Shown one piece after another: positions 17,213 to 26,329 of a stretch of DNA of 34,765 nt. Position 1 is the stretch's first letter. Every line of letters starts with the position of its first letter. The notes beneath the pieces were generated by a model. The model was not told the origin of the DNA and searched no databases. It worked only from the letters and a program-made list of their open reading frames with translations. Origin of the DNA: Sedimentisphaerales bacterium. GTDB taxonomy: Bacteria; Planctomycetota; Phycisphaerae; Sedimentisphaerales; SM23-30. The translations under genes and the position numbers were made by a program. The DNA lies in assembly GCA_016930295.1 (NCBI GenBank), contig JAFGHE010000165.1:1-34765 (forward strand). The letters run 5' to 3'.

Positions 17213-19640
17213 ACGCAGAAAACATGCATCACCTTCGCCATCTTCTTCTCCGCCAAAATCACAACGTCCTTTAAAATCGAAATTGACTATTAATCCTAAG
17301 GACATACTCTTTGTGCTGGTGGCCGTGGGCATTGCCCTGGTACCATTTGTTTATGGAAAGTATCTGGAATTTAATAATAAAGATCCGTTTGACGGCAGTA
17401 TGAATATCTATGCCGCCCGATGTCTGTTGAATGGTCAGAAGCTCGGAACTGATATTTATGTCGCGGCCCGGCCGGCCACTCTTCTGGTTAATATCATGGG
17501 GGTCGCTTTATTTGGATATAGTGAACTGGGTCCGAAGTTGATCCAGATGGTTTTACAGATAGCGGCCCTGGGTTTGATGTTGTACACACTGCGGAGGCTC
17601 TATGGTAATTTACCGGCCGGGGTGGCGTTAATTCTGGCCGCGTTTTATCTAAGCTGCCCGCCTTATGCCAAGAATGGTAATGTAAAAGAGCAGTATATGA
17701 TTAGCTGTATGGTCATATCTGTTTGTTCACTTCTTCTTTATTTGTCAGGAAGCTCGAGGCTCTGGCTGATTGTCTGCGGGGCCACGGCGGTGAATATTTA
17801 TTTCTTCAAGCCCACCGGCGTCTCGGCCATTATAGCGGCCCTTGTTTTTCTGGTATTATTAAGAATTCAGGGTGTGTGGTCTGGCCGGCGGATGGTTCGT
17901 GATATATTGCTTATGGCGGCCGGGGTGGTCCTGGGCTCTCTGCCCCTGGCGGGGATGTTCCTCTGGCAGAATCAATTTTTACGGTTTTTCAAGTCGTTTC
18001 CCCTTTTTGCGATCAAACCCCTGCTGGCCATTACGATCATAGGAATGTTCATCTATGGAATTGTTCGCTATCGTCTGTCTTTATACCAACGGATGATACG
18101 TCCTCTAAGGGGGGTGCGCTGGAGTATCTGGGCCGGCGGGGGCATAGCATTGATTCTCATGTATATCGGATGTGTCATTTGTTTGTATATAAAGTATCAT
18201 GACACATCGTTTAATTTCATTGGGGAGGCTGTTTGGGCCAGGTGCCTGGGATGGATTCGGCATCAACTCCATCTGGCCTTTCAACTTGATATATTAAAAA
18301 AAAGCGGGTATCTGGCCGGCAGTCGTTCGGTGGCTGATTTCCAACGGCTCTGGAACGATGTGTTTCACTATTATCGAAGTTTTGTTGTCCCAATCGGGCT
18401 GTCTCTGGCCGCCATTGTCTGGTGGCTGGGGGCACTCATCAAAAAATGCTCCCGCAAAGGCAGGGATAATGTACCGGCATCGCAAGACACTGCGGGTTCA
18501 TCCGGTATAGCTGATTTGCGGGAACGGGTCGTGCTATTGTTTGCCGTCTGGTGGATACTGGATATGCTTTTTATCTGGATTTCGCCGCGCAGCTACGTAC
18601 AATATTTTCTGCCGCTGAATGCCTCGGCCGCCATGTTAACGGCTTATGTTCTGTATCATTGTCGGAATCGGCCGATGGGTTTCATCGGAGTATTCATCGC
18701 ATGGGTAGGTGTAGAGTTGTTCCTGAGATGGATTATTCCGGCGGAATCGTTTCCTTATATAGCATGGGGACCGTCTGAGTTGGCGGGAGAAGGATATTGG
18801 AACAACCTGGCTGGATTATGCTGGCCGCTTCCGGTGGCGATTGTACTCTATCTGTTGCTGACGGGGATCGGAAAAGTTTACCGGATAAACCTGAGAACAG
18901 TTCAATTGATAATGATAGTGATACTGGGTTCATTTTGGGCCTGGGGCTGGAATGAAGACAACATTACCAAGTTTAAGGAAGAAATTGAAAAGGTCAAAAA
19001 AACAAACAACGGAGATGAACGTCTCTTCTGGGAGCAGATCGGTGATTTTATCAAAACCAATTCCGCTCCGGGAGACGGCCTGTTTGTCTGGGGCTGGATG
19101 CCGGGTATCTATGTTCAGGCGCAGCGTTATTGTCCGGCTAATTATGTGGCCGACGCCAATCTGCACACGGAAATGCCCTGGGTGCTGAGGCGCAGGATAC
19201 AGAGGCTGGTCGAGCAACTGAAGCTAAATCCACCTAAATATATCGTCGATCCCCAGTTTTGGATGTATCCTTATTATACAAATGCGTTATTTGACCTCTG
19301 GCCCCGCTGGCTGAACAGGCAACGGATTCAGTTTGATTTGAGGATGGATCAACGATATCCGATTCAGCCGGGTGTTACCTATTGCACATTGGAAGAAGTG
19401 GATACCTATCAGGAGCACCTCCTCCGGCAGATTGAACAATTTACTTTTATGGTTCTGACCCGACCCCAGCGTGCGGGAGGTGCGCTTCCTGAAGAGACGG
19501 CCAAGCGCCTGGCCCGGCGGGAAAAGGTCCGTTACGAGGCGGTATTACCTCTGGTGCGATTCGTCATGAAAAACTACGAACCTGTTGTTGATAATGCTGA
19601 AAATGTGATATTTATCTTTGAACGAAAAATGGATCTCTGA
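17205..19640 (+). CDS. large polytopic membrane protein, GT39/ArnT-like glycosyltransferase
   Basis: 811 aa, many TM helices; FDGSMNIYAARCLLNGQKLGTDIYVAARPATLLVNIMGVALFGYSELG in the first periplasmic loop; 8-bp overlap with the GT2 gene. Confidence 0.7.
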   Translation: MPKRRKHASPSPSSSPPKSQRPLKSKLTINPKDILFVLVAVGIALVPFVYGKYLEFNNKDPFDGSMNIYAARCLLNGQKLGTDIYVAARPATLLVNIMGVALFGYSELGPKLIQMVLQIAALGLMLYTLRRLYGNLPAGVALILAAFYLSCPPYAKNGNVKEQYMISCMVISVCSLLLYLSGSSRLWLIVCGATAVNIYFFKPTGVSAIIAALVFLVLLRIQGVWSGRRMVRDILLMAAGVVLGSLPLAGMFLWQNQFLRFFKSFPLFAIKPLLAITIIGMFIYGIVRYRLSLYQRMIRPLRGVRWSIWAGGGIALILMYIGCVICLYIKYHDTSFNFIGEAVWARCLGWIRHQLHLAFQLDILKKSGYLAGSRSVADFQRLWNDVFHYYRSFVVPIGLSLAAIVWWLGALIKKCSRKGRDNVPASQDTAGSSGIADLRERVVLLFAVWWILDMLFIWISPRSYVQYFLPLNASAAMLTAYVLYHCRNRPMGFIGVFIAWVGVELFLRWIIPAESFPYIAWGPSELAGEGYWNNLAGLCWPLPVAIVLYLLLTGIGKVYRINLRTVQLIMIVILGSFWAWGWNEDNITKFKEEIEKVKKTNNGDERLFWEQIGDFIKTNSAPGDGLFVWGWMPGIYVQAQRYCPANYVADANLHTEMPWVLRRRIQRLVEQLKLNPPKYIVDPQFWMYPYYTNALFDLWPRWLNRQRIQFDLRMDQRYPIQPGVTYCTLEEVDTYQEHLLRQIEQFTFMVLTRPQRAGGALPEETAKRLARREKVRYEAVLPLVRFVMKNYEPVVDNAENVIFIFERKMDL

Positions 19641-19679
19641 TTTGCTTTTACAATCGGACCGGACCGTGAGGATGAATCT

Positions 19680-20819
19680 ATGAAACTATTGATGATCGAT
19701 TATGAATTTCCTCCCATTGGGGGTGGCGCGGCGCGCGCTCACTTCCATCTATTGCAGGAGTTGGCGACATGGGACGATTTGCATATCGATGTTATCACCA
19801 GCGGTCTGGACAAGGGGTTGCATACGGAAGATTTTTCCGAGACCATCCGGATCCATCGAGTGGGGATTCGAAAAAAGAATCTGCATTATTGGCGTAAGCT
19901 GGAGGTGGTGGAATGGCTATATAAGGCCCAGCGGCATTACCGGCAATTGATCAGTGAAAATAGTTATGATCTGATTCATTTCTTTTTTGGTTTTCCCACC
20001 TGGTGGCGCAGCAGTAAAGAGATACGCAGGATACCGCATGTTATTACACTGTGGGGTTCGGATGTGCCTGGTTTCAATGTCCGGTTACGGCTGGATTACC
20101 TGCTTCTGGCCCCCTTTTTCCGGAAGCGCTGGCGCGGTGCGGCCGGGGTAGTGGCCAACAGTGAAGGGCTGCGTCGCCTGGCGCTGAAATTTATGCCTGA
20201 CATACACATTGATGTCATCCCCAACGGGATTGATACCGTGATGTTTTCGCCGCCCCGGCGGCGTGACTATGCGGCGCCGCTGAAACTGTTGTCGGCCAGC
20301 CGGCTCATCAGTCGCAAGCGTCTGGATATACTGATCCGGGCCGTAGCGCAGGGACTTGAAAGTGGTCTGGATGTGCAACTGACACTGGCGGGTGAAGGAG
20401 ACCTGCTGGCGGAACTGCGTCAACTGGCAGATGACCTGCAGGTTTCGGAACGGGTCCAGTTTCTGGGACGGATTCCGCTGGAAGACATGCCGGAAATCTA
20501 TCGCGGGCATGACATTTTTCTTATGAGCAGCGCCCATGAAGGGATGAGTTGTGCCATGCTGGAATCAATGGCGGCCGGGCTGCCGCTGGTGACCAGTTCC
20601 TGTGAGGGCGTGGACGAACTGATTAACGATAATGGTATTATTGTCTCGGATCCTACTCCGGAAGCCTTTCTCAAAGCTCTGAAAGATTTGGCCGGGAACC
20701 CCGAACGGTGCCGCCAGATGGCCCAGGCGGCCCGGCGTCAGGCGGAAAAATTCAGTTGGCATAATGCCGCCCGGCAGTATTTTGAGTATTATCAGAAGGT
20801 AATCGATCACTCAGATTAG
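19680..20819 (+). CDS. glycosyltransferase family 4 protein
   Basis: MKLLMIDYEFPPIGGGAARAHFHLLQELA...VIPNGIDTVMF...EDMPEIYRGHDIFLMSSAHEGMSCAMLESMAAGLPLVTSSCEGVDELI. Confidence 0.95.
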   Translation: MKLLMIDYEFPPIGGGAARAHFHLLQELATWDDLHIDVITSGLDKGLHTEDFSETIRIHRVGIRKKNLHYWRKLEVVEWLYKAQRHYRQLISENSYDLIHFFFGFPTWWRSSKEIRRIPHVITLWGSDVPGFNVRLRLDYLLLAPFFRKRWRGAAGVVANSEGLRRLALKFMPDIHIDVIPNGIDTVMFSPPRRRDYAAPLKLLSASRLISRKRLDILIRAVAQGLESGLDVQLTLAGEGDLLAELRQLADDLQVSERVQFLGRIPLEDMPEIYRGHDIFLMSSAHEGMSCAMLESMAAGLPLVTSSCEGVDELINDNGIIVSDPTPEAFLKALKDLAGNPERCRQMAQAARRQAEKFSWHNAARQYFEYYQKVIDHSD

Positions 20820-20861
20820 CCAGGCATAAAGGCCCAGGGGTATAAAGATACATAGTTAAAA

Positions 20862-21968
20862 ATGACAATAAAACCTGTGAAAATCTGTTTTGTGGCTCCC
20901 AAGGCGTATCCGCTGTTTAATCCGGAGTGTAGCGGTGTGTTTGGCGGCTCGGAGGTGGATTTATATTATCTGGCCACCGAGCTGGCCCGCGACGAGGGAT
21001 TTGAGGTTAGTTTTGTGACGGCGGATTATGGCCAGGAGCAGAGCCTGTTTATTAAGCGGGTGAAAATTATTAAAAGTGTGGATTTTTCTCAAAATGCCTT
21101 ACGCGGCGCCCGGCGGGTCTGGCGGGCCTTAAAACAGGCGGATGCGGATATTTATATGATTAAAAACGCATCCCTGGGGATGTTTCTCTGCGCGTTGTTC
21201 TGCCGGTGGCACAGAAGAATATTTTTATATCGTTCCGCCCATACGGATCAATGTGACGGCACGTATCTGAAGGAGCATCCGGTGGAGGGGTATTTTTTTA
21301 AATGGTCCTTACGCCGGGCGGAGAAGGTTTTTGTACAGAATCAGACGGATATTGAGAATCTCCAGCGCACCGTGGGGGTACCGTCGATCATGATTCCCAA
21401 CGGCCATCAGCTGGAGGAATTAACTCACATTCCACGTGATACGATTCTGTGGGTAGGTCGCAGTGTGGGATTCAAGCAGGCGCACCTGTTTGTCGAACTG
21501 GCCCGGGCGTTGCCTGATAAACATTTTACCATGATTTGCCAGCGGGCCACGGACGACAGCAATTATGATACGTTTTGCCGGTATGCGCAGGAGGTGGACA
21601 ACCTGGAGTTTATGGACCGGGTTCCATTCGCTCAGGTGGACCGTTATTTTCAGAGAGCCAGGATTTTTGTTAATACCAGCCGGGCGGAGGGATTTCCCAA
21701 TACCTTTATCCAGGCCGGCAGGGCCGGGACTGCGATTTTATCGTTAACGGTGGATCCCGATGGAATGCTATCGGAATATGAATGTGGTGTATGCTGCCAT
21801 GGCGACCAGGGGCATCTGGCCGAAGCGCTAACCTCAATGCTGGAGAATGACCGCTACCTGGAGATGGGCCGGAACGCCAGAGGCTATGTGGAAGCACACC
21901 ATGATGTCAGTAAAATTATCAATGACTATAAAACTATATTTCATCAGTTGGTCCAGACATCTGTTTAA
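20862..21968 (+). CDS. glycosyltransferase family 4 protein
   Basis: KICFVAPKAYPLFNPECSGVFGGSEVDLYYLATELARDEGFEV...VNTSRAEGFPNTFIQAGRAGTAILSLTVDPDGML. Confidence 0.9.
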   Translation: MTIKPVKICFVAPKAYPLFNPECSGVFGGSEVDLYYLATELARDEGFEVSFVTADYGQEQSLFIKRVKIIKSVDFSQNALRGARRVWRALKQADADIYMIKNASLGMFLCALFCRWHRRIFLYRSAHTDQCDGTYLKEHPVEGYFFKWSLRRAEKVFVQNQTDIENLQRTVGVPSIMIPNGHQLEELTHIPRDTILWVGRSVGFKQAHLFVELARALPDKHFTMICQRATDDSNYDTFCRYAQEVDNLEFMDRVPFAQVDRYFQRARIFVNTSRAEGFPNTFIQAGRAGTAILSLTVDPDGMLSEYECGVCCHGDQGHLAEALTSMLENDRYLEMGRNARGYVEAHHDVSKIINDYKTIFHQLVQTSV

Positions 21969-22080
21969 AATGTCTTACCGCAGTAATAAGTAAACGTCAC
22001 GTGGAGTATCCCGCGTTTCAGCATGCCAAGATTTACGGGAATATTAATACCTCTGGCTCATGGCGCCAAAGTTCAGTCCT

Positions 22081-22830
22081 TCAATATTTGACCCATTGGA
22101 GGCTCAGGCCGTTAGCGGGTGCTTTGTGGCCGGCAGCGCGGCGGGTGTGAGCGGCGAGGATGTCGGGAATACCGTCGGGGGATAATCGGCCGCGCCCGAC
22201 CTCGAGTAAGGTCCCCACGATATTGCGTACCATGTTATAGAGGAACCCGTTTCCTTCGACATCGACATAGAGGTAATGGCCGGTGCGCCAGACGCGGCAT
22301 TGATAAATCGTGCGTACCGTGTTTTTTTCCTTATTACCGGCATCCATGGAAGAGAAACTGGCAAAATCGTGTTCGCCCACCAGGTCGAGCGCTGCCACAC
22401 GCATCAACTGTTCATCGCAGGGGTGATAATAATGGCAACAGTATCGGATCTCTTTAATAGGAATCTCGGCGTGGTTGAAAACCGCGTAGCGGTAGAGCTT
22501 GCTTTTAGCAGAGGCAATGGCGTCGAAGTCGTCGGGCACATCCTGGGATTGTAACGCGCAGATGTCGGCGGGCAGAAATTTATTGATGACCCGGTAAACT
22601 TTTTCGGTGGGAATGGGGGTATTGGTCATGAAGTTGGCGACCTGCCCGGCGGCATGGACGCCGGCGTCGGTACGACCGGAACCGCGCAGATTTACCTGCT
22701 CGCCCAGGGCCCTGGCAATCGCTTCCTCCAGAGCCTGCTGGATGGTCATCAGGCCCTCTTTCTGCCGCTGCCAGCCATGATAATCGGTGCCGTCGTAACT
22801 GATGGTCAGTTTTATATTACGTGGGGACAT
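22081..22830 (-). CDS. truA: tRNA pseudouridine(38-40) synthase TruA
   Basis: LTISYDGTDYHGWQRQ, GSGRTDAGVHAAGQVANF, EGNGFLYNMVRNIVGTLLEVGRGRL. Confidence 0.96.
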   Translation of the reverse strand: MSPRNIKLTISYDGTDYHGWQRQKEGLMTIQQALEEAIARALGEQVNLRGSGRTDAGVHAAGQVANFMTNTPIPTEKVYRVINKFLPADICALQSQDVPDDFDAIASAKSKLYRYAVFNHAEIPIKEIRYCCHYYHPCDEQLMRVAALDLVGEHDFASFSSMDAGNKEKNTVRTIYQCRVWRTGHYLYVDVEGNGFLYNMVRNIVGTLLEVGRGRLSPDGIPDILAAHTRRAAGHKAPANGLSLQWVKY

Positions 22831-22922
22831 TGTACTATTCGGATCCTACACCTCTCCCTATCGACATCGGCAAAGGTGCCACCCAATTTTATGTTAGTTA
22901 ATCCGATGTTTAAAACAAAATC

Positions 22923-22964
22923 ACCCCCAAGCCTATTCCGTTATCACAAAATCCGCCTGGGGGC
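22923..22964 (-). terminator. possible terminator of asd
   Basis: On the minus strand GCCCCCAGGC...GGCTTGGGGG followed by TGATTTTGTTTT; located just 3' of asd. Confidence 0.45.
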
Positions 22965-22987
22965 GTCATCGTGTTTTATATTTATAT

Positions 22988-23989
22988 TTATACCAGATGT
23001 TCGGCGATCTGGATGGCGTTGAGGGCGGCGCCTTTGCGTAGCTGGTCGCCGGCGACGAAGATGTTGATGCCGCGGTTATCCGGCAGTGACTCGTCGCGCC
23101 GGATGCGCCCCACGAGGATATCATCCTGGCCGGTGGCGTCCATGGGCATGGGGAAATAATTGTTTTCCCAGTCGTCCACCACGGTTACGCCGGGCGCCTG
23201 ATGGAGCAGGTCCACTACTTCATCCACGTCGATGGGGTTGGCAAATTCCAGGTTGATGCTCTCACAATGGGCCCGCAGGACCGGCACGCGGATACAGGTG
23301 GCGGTAATGACGATGGAGTCATCGTTAAATATTTTGTGGGTCTCATGGACCAGTTTCATTTCTTCCACGTTGTAGCCGTTTTCGCCGATTTTGCTGTCGT
23401 GACTGAACACGTTAAAAGCGCAGGGATGCTGGAACGCCTGGGGTTGTGGTTCCTTGCCGTCGAGGACATCTTTGATCTGATGTTTGAGTTCCTCCATGGC
23501 CTTCCAGCCGGCGCCGCTGACCGCCTGATAGGTACTGACCACCATGCGCCTGACCGGGTTGGCCTGATGGAGGGGCCAGACCGGCACAATTCCGATAATG
23601 GTCGAACAATTCGGGTTGGCGATGATGCCTTTACTGGTGTGGATGGCCTCCGGGTTAATCTCGGGGATCACCAGCGGGACATCTGCGTCCATGCGGAACG
23701 CAGAAGAATTATCCACCATGGTACATCCGGCCGCGGTGACAGCGGGTCCGAACTTTTTGCTGATGGAACCGCCGGCACTAAAAAGGGCAATATCCATATC
23801 TTTAAAGCTGTCTTCTGTCAATTCTTCAATAGTATATTCCTTACCCGCCAGGGTTACTTTTTTGCCGGCCGAACGAGATGAAGCCAGCATCTTATAGTCC
23901 GTAGCGGGGAAACTCCGCTGTTCCAGAATACTTAAAAACTCCTGACCGACCGCACCGGTCACACCGGCGATTGCTACTCTAAGCGACAT
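22988..23989 (-). CDS. asd: aspartate-semialdehyde dehydrogenase
   Basis: VAIAGVTGAVGQEFLSILEQRSFP, LFSAGGSISKKF, VDNSSAFRMDADVPLVIPEINPEAI, IIANPNCSTI. Confidence 0.96.
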   Translation of the reverse strand: MSLRVAIAGVTGAVGQEFLSILEQRSFPATDYKMLASSRSAGKKVTLAGKEYTIEELTEDSFKDMDIALFSAGGSISKKFGPAVTAAGCTMVDNSSAFRMDADVPLVIPEINPEAIHTSKGIIANPNCSTIIGIVPVWPLHQANPVRRMVVSTYQAVSGAGWKAMEELKHQIKDVLDGKEPQPQAFQHPCAFNVFSHDSKIGENGYNVEEMKLVHETHKIFNDDSIVITATCIRVPVLRAHCESINLEFANPIDVDEVVDLLHQAPGVTVVDDWENNYFPMPMDATGQDDILVGRIRRDESLPDNRGINIFVAGDQLRKGAALNAIQIAEHLV

Positions 23990-24304
23990 AACCAGTTACC
24001 TTTCTTATAGTTAACAAACTCCTGCAAAATATTATATTATCCAGCTCTCTGTCCAGTACAAAGATTCTGGTTCTTCTGCCGGGTTGGTACGATGGAGACA
24101 GATATCCCCCGCCAACACACCGGAATTTTAGAGTATATCATTTATGTAGGATAATGCAAGTCGGAAGTATGTTAAAAAATCCGCCATATTATTTTTTACT
24201 ATGCTCCGGTCGGCTGCTTGTGTTATAGTTTGTTTCGGTTCACGCTAATATAGCGGCCAGTAAAAAAATTACGGATTTAATTTTGCTTTCCGAGGAGACC
24301 TGTT

Positions 24305-26290
24305 ATGAAATTATATGCAAATATAACGTTCATGTGCCTGTTTGGGGCTTTGCTGGTGGGTCAGGCGCCCGGAGGGTCTTCTTATACGCTGAAATCACCT
24401 GACGGGAAAGTAACGGTTCAGATTGATTATCAGGTTCAGTTGAAGTATTCGGTTCGTTATCAGGATCAAGACATAATAGCTGATTGTCCCATATCCATGA
24501 GTCTTTCCGGGGGAACGGTGCTGGGCCGGCAGTGCCAACTGAGCGATCTTAAAGAACGAGAGATTCAGGAGACCATAACGCCGGTAGTGCCGGAGAAACG
24601 CAGCAGGATTATCAATCACGGCCGGGAAGTGTCGCTTTTGTTTAAAGGCGACTATGGGGTAATTTTCCGGGCTTATAATGATGGGGTGGCATATCGTTTC
24701 ATTACGGAGTTTGAAGAACCTGTTACAATAGTATCGGAGCAGGCCACGTTTAGGTTTGTTGATGATTTTTACCTGTTTCATCCGGAGCCCCAGGAGGGAT
24801 TTATGGGCAGTTGTGAAAAGCCTTATGTATATGAAAAGATATCGGAATTTCCCCCGGGCATGCTTTCGTTTATGCCGGTGCTGGTCGAGATTCCCGGGGG
24901 GGTGAAGGTGGCTATTACGGAGGCTGATTTGACAGACTATGCGGGTTTATGGCTGACACGGCACGGGGAGCACGAAACGACGCTGACAGGAATGTTCCCA
25001 CCCTATCCGGCGAAGGAGAAGCCGGAAGGCGGTCGTTATATAGTTGTGGAGGAGCCGGCTGATTATATTGCACGGACCAGGGGGAATCGATCGTTTCCAT
25101 GGCGGATCATTGCGATGGCGGTCCGGGACGGGGACCTGATAGAAACGGACATTGTGTTTCGACTGAGCGACGCGCAGGTGCTGGAGGATACCTCCTGGAT
25201 CAGGCCGGGCAAGGTGGCCTGGGACTGGTGGAATGCGTTGAATATCTGGGGCGTGGATTTTGAGGCCGGGATCAATACCGCGACGTACAAATATTACATT
25301 GATTTTGCCTCTGAGAATAATATTGAATATATCATCCTGGATGCCGGGTGGTCTGACGAGCATGACCTGCTGAAAATCAATCCTGACATCAATCTGGCGG
25401 AACTTATCCGTTACGGCAACGAAAAGAATGTCGGTCTTATCCTCTGGTGCGTGTGGCATGCGATGGATAAACAGATGGATAAGGTAATGCCGATTTATGA
25501 AAAATGGGGAATCAAGGGTGTAAAGGTGGATTTTATGGACCGGGACGACCAGAAGGTGGTGCAGTTCTATCATCGCTGTGTCAAGACGGCGGCCCGTTAT
25601 CATCTGCTGGTGGATATGCACGGAGCGTATAAGCCGGCCGGGCTGCGCCGGATGTATCCTAACCTGGTAACGCGTGAGGGTGTGATGGGGCTGGAATACA
25701 ATAAATGGTCGAACCTGGCAGATCCGGAATATGCGGTCACGGCCCCGTTTATCCGTATGCTGGCCGGACCCATGGATTATACACCCGGGGCCATGAATAA
25801 CGCCCAGCGAGATAACTTCCGTATTATTCACACCCGACCCATGAGCCAGGGAACGCGTGCCCATCAGATGGCCGAATATGTGGTGTTTGAAAGCCCTTTG
25901 CAAATGCTCAGCGATACGCCCACGTCGTATCGAGAGAATCCGGGATGTCTCTCGTTTCTTTCCCGGGTGCCTACTGTCTGGGATGAAACCATAGCGCTGG
26001 ATGCGAAAGTGGCTGATTACGTGCTGGCGGCGCGGCGTAAAGGGCAGGACTGGTATGTGGGCGCTATGACAGACTGGAGCAGCCGGGAAATCACAATTGA
26101 CTTTTCCTTTCTGGGTAAGGGTAAGGGTAAGGGTAATTATAACGCTGATATCATTGCGGATGGTCCCAATGCTCACAAAATCGGAATTGACCACAAGCAT
26201 GAAACCCGGCAGGTCACCTCGAATACCCGGCTAACAGTTAAACTGGCGCCGGGGGGCGGCTGGGTGGCTCGGATTACACCGGTGAAATAG
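24305..26290 (+). CDS. glycoside hydrolase family 97 (SusB-like alpha-glycosidase)
   Basis: Signal peptide; SPDGKVTVQIDYQVQLKYSVRYQDQDII; KVAWDWWNALNIWGVDFEAGINTATYKYYIDFASENNIEYIILDAGWSD; VDMHGAYKPAGLRRMYPNLVTREGVMGLEYNKWS. Confidence 0.95.
   Translation: MKLYANITFMCLFGALLVGQAPGGSSYTLKSPDGKVTVQIDYQVQLKYSVRYQDQDIIADCPISMSLSGGTVLGRQCQLSDLKEREIQETITPVVPEKRSRIINHGREVSLLFKGDYGVIFRAYNDGVAYRFITEFEEPVTIVSEQATFRFVDDFYLFHPEPQEGFMGSCEKPYVYEKISEFPPGMLSFMPVLVEIPGGVKVAITEADLTDYAGLWLTRHGEHETTLTGMFPPYPAKEKPEGGRYIVVEEPADYIARTRGNRSFPWRIIAMAVRDGDLIETDIVFRLSDAQVLEDTSWIRPGKVAWDWWNALNIWGVDFEAGINTATYKYYIDFASENNIEYIILDAGWSDEHDLLKINPDINLAELIRYGNEKNVGLILWCVWHAMDKQMDKVMPIYEKWGIKGVKVDFMDRDDQKVVQFYHRCVKTAARYHLLVDMHGAYKPAGLRRMYPNLVTREGVMGLEYNKWSNLADPEYAVTAPFIRMLAGPMDYTPGAMNNAQRDNFRIIHTRPMSQGTRAHQMAEYVVFESPLQMLSDTPTSYRENPGCLSFLSRVPTVWDETIALDAKVADYVLAARRKGQDWYVGAMTDWSSREITIDFSFLGKGKGKGNYNADIIADGPNAHKIGIDHKHETRQVTSNTRLTVKLAPGGGWVARITPVK
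26110..26136 (+). repeat. hexanucleotide tandem repeat (gggtaa)x4 inside the GH97 gene
   Basis: ctgggtaagggtaagggtaagggtaat encodes L-G-K-G-K-G-K-G-N. Confidence 0.85.
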
Positions 26291-26329
26291 AAAAAAATTG
26301 TATAGTGAAATACCTGTCAGAGGGCATCG

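Noticed and set aside
24947-26200. 417-aa minus-strand ORF antisense to GH97
   Set aside because: Low-complexity His/Ile/Arg-rich translation with no recognisable motifs, fully antisense to a confident CDS; a by-product of codon bias.
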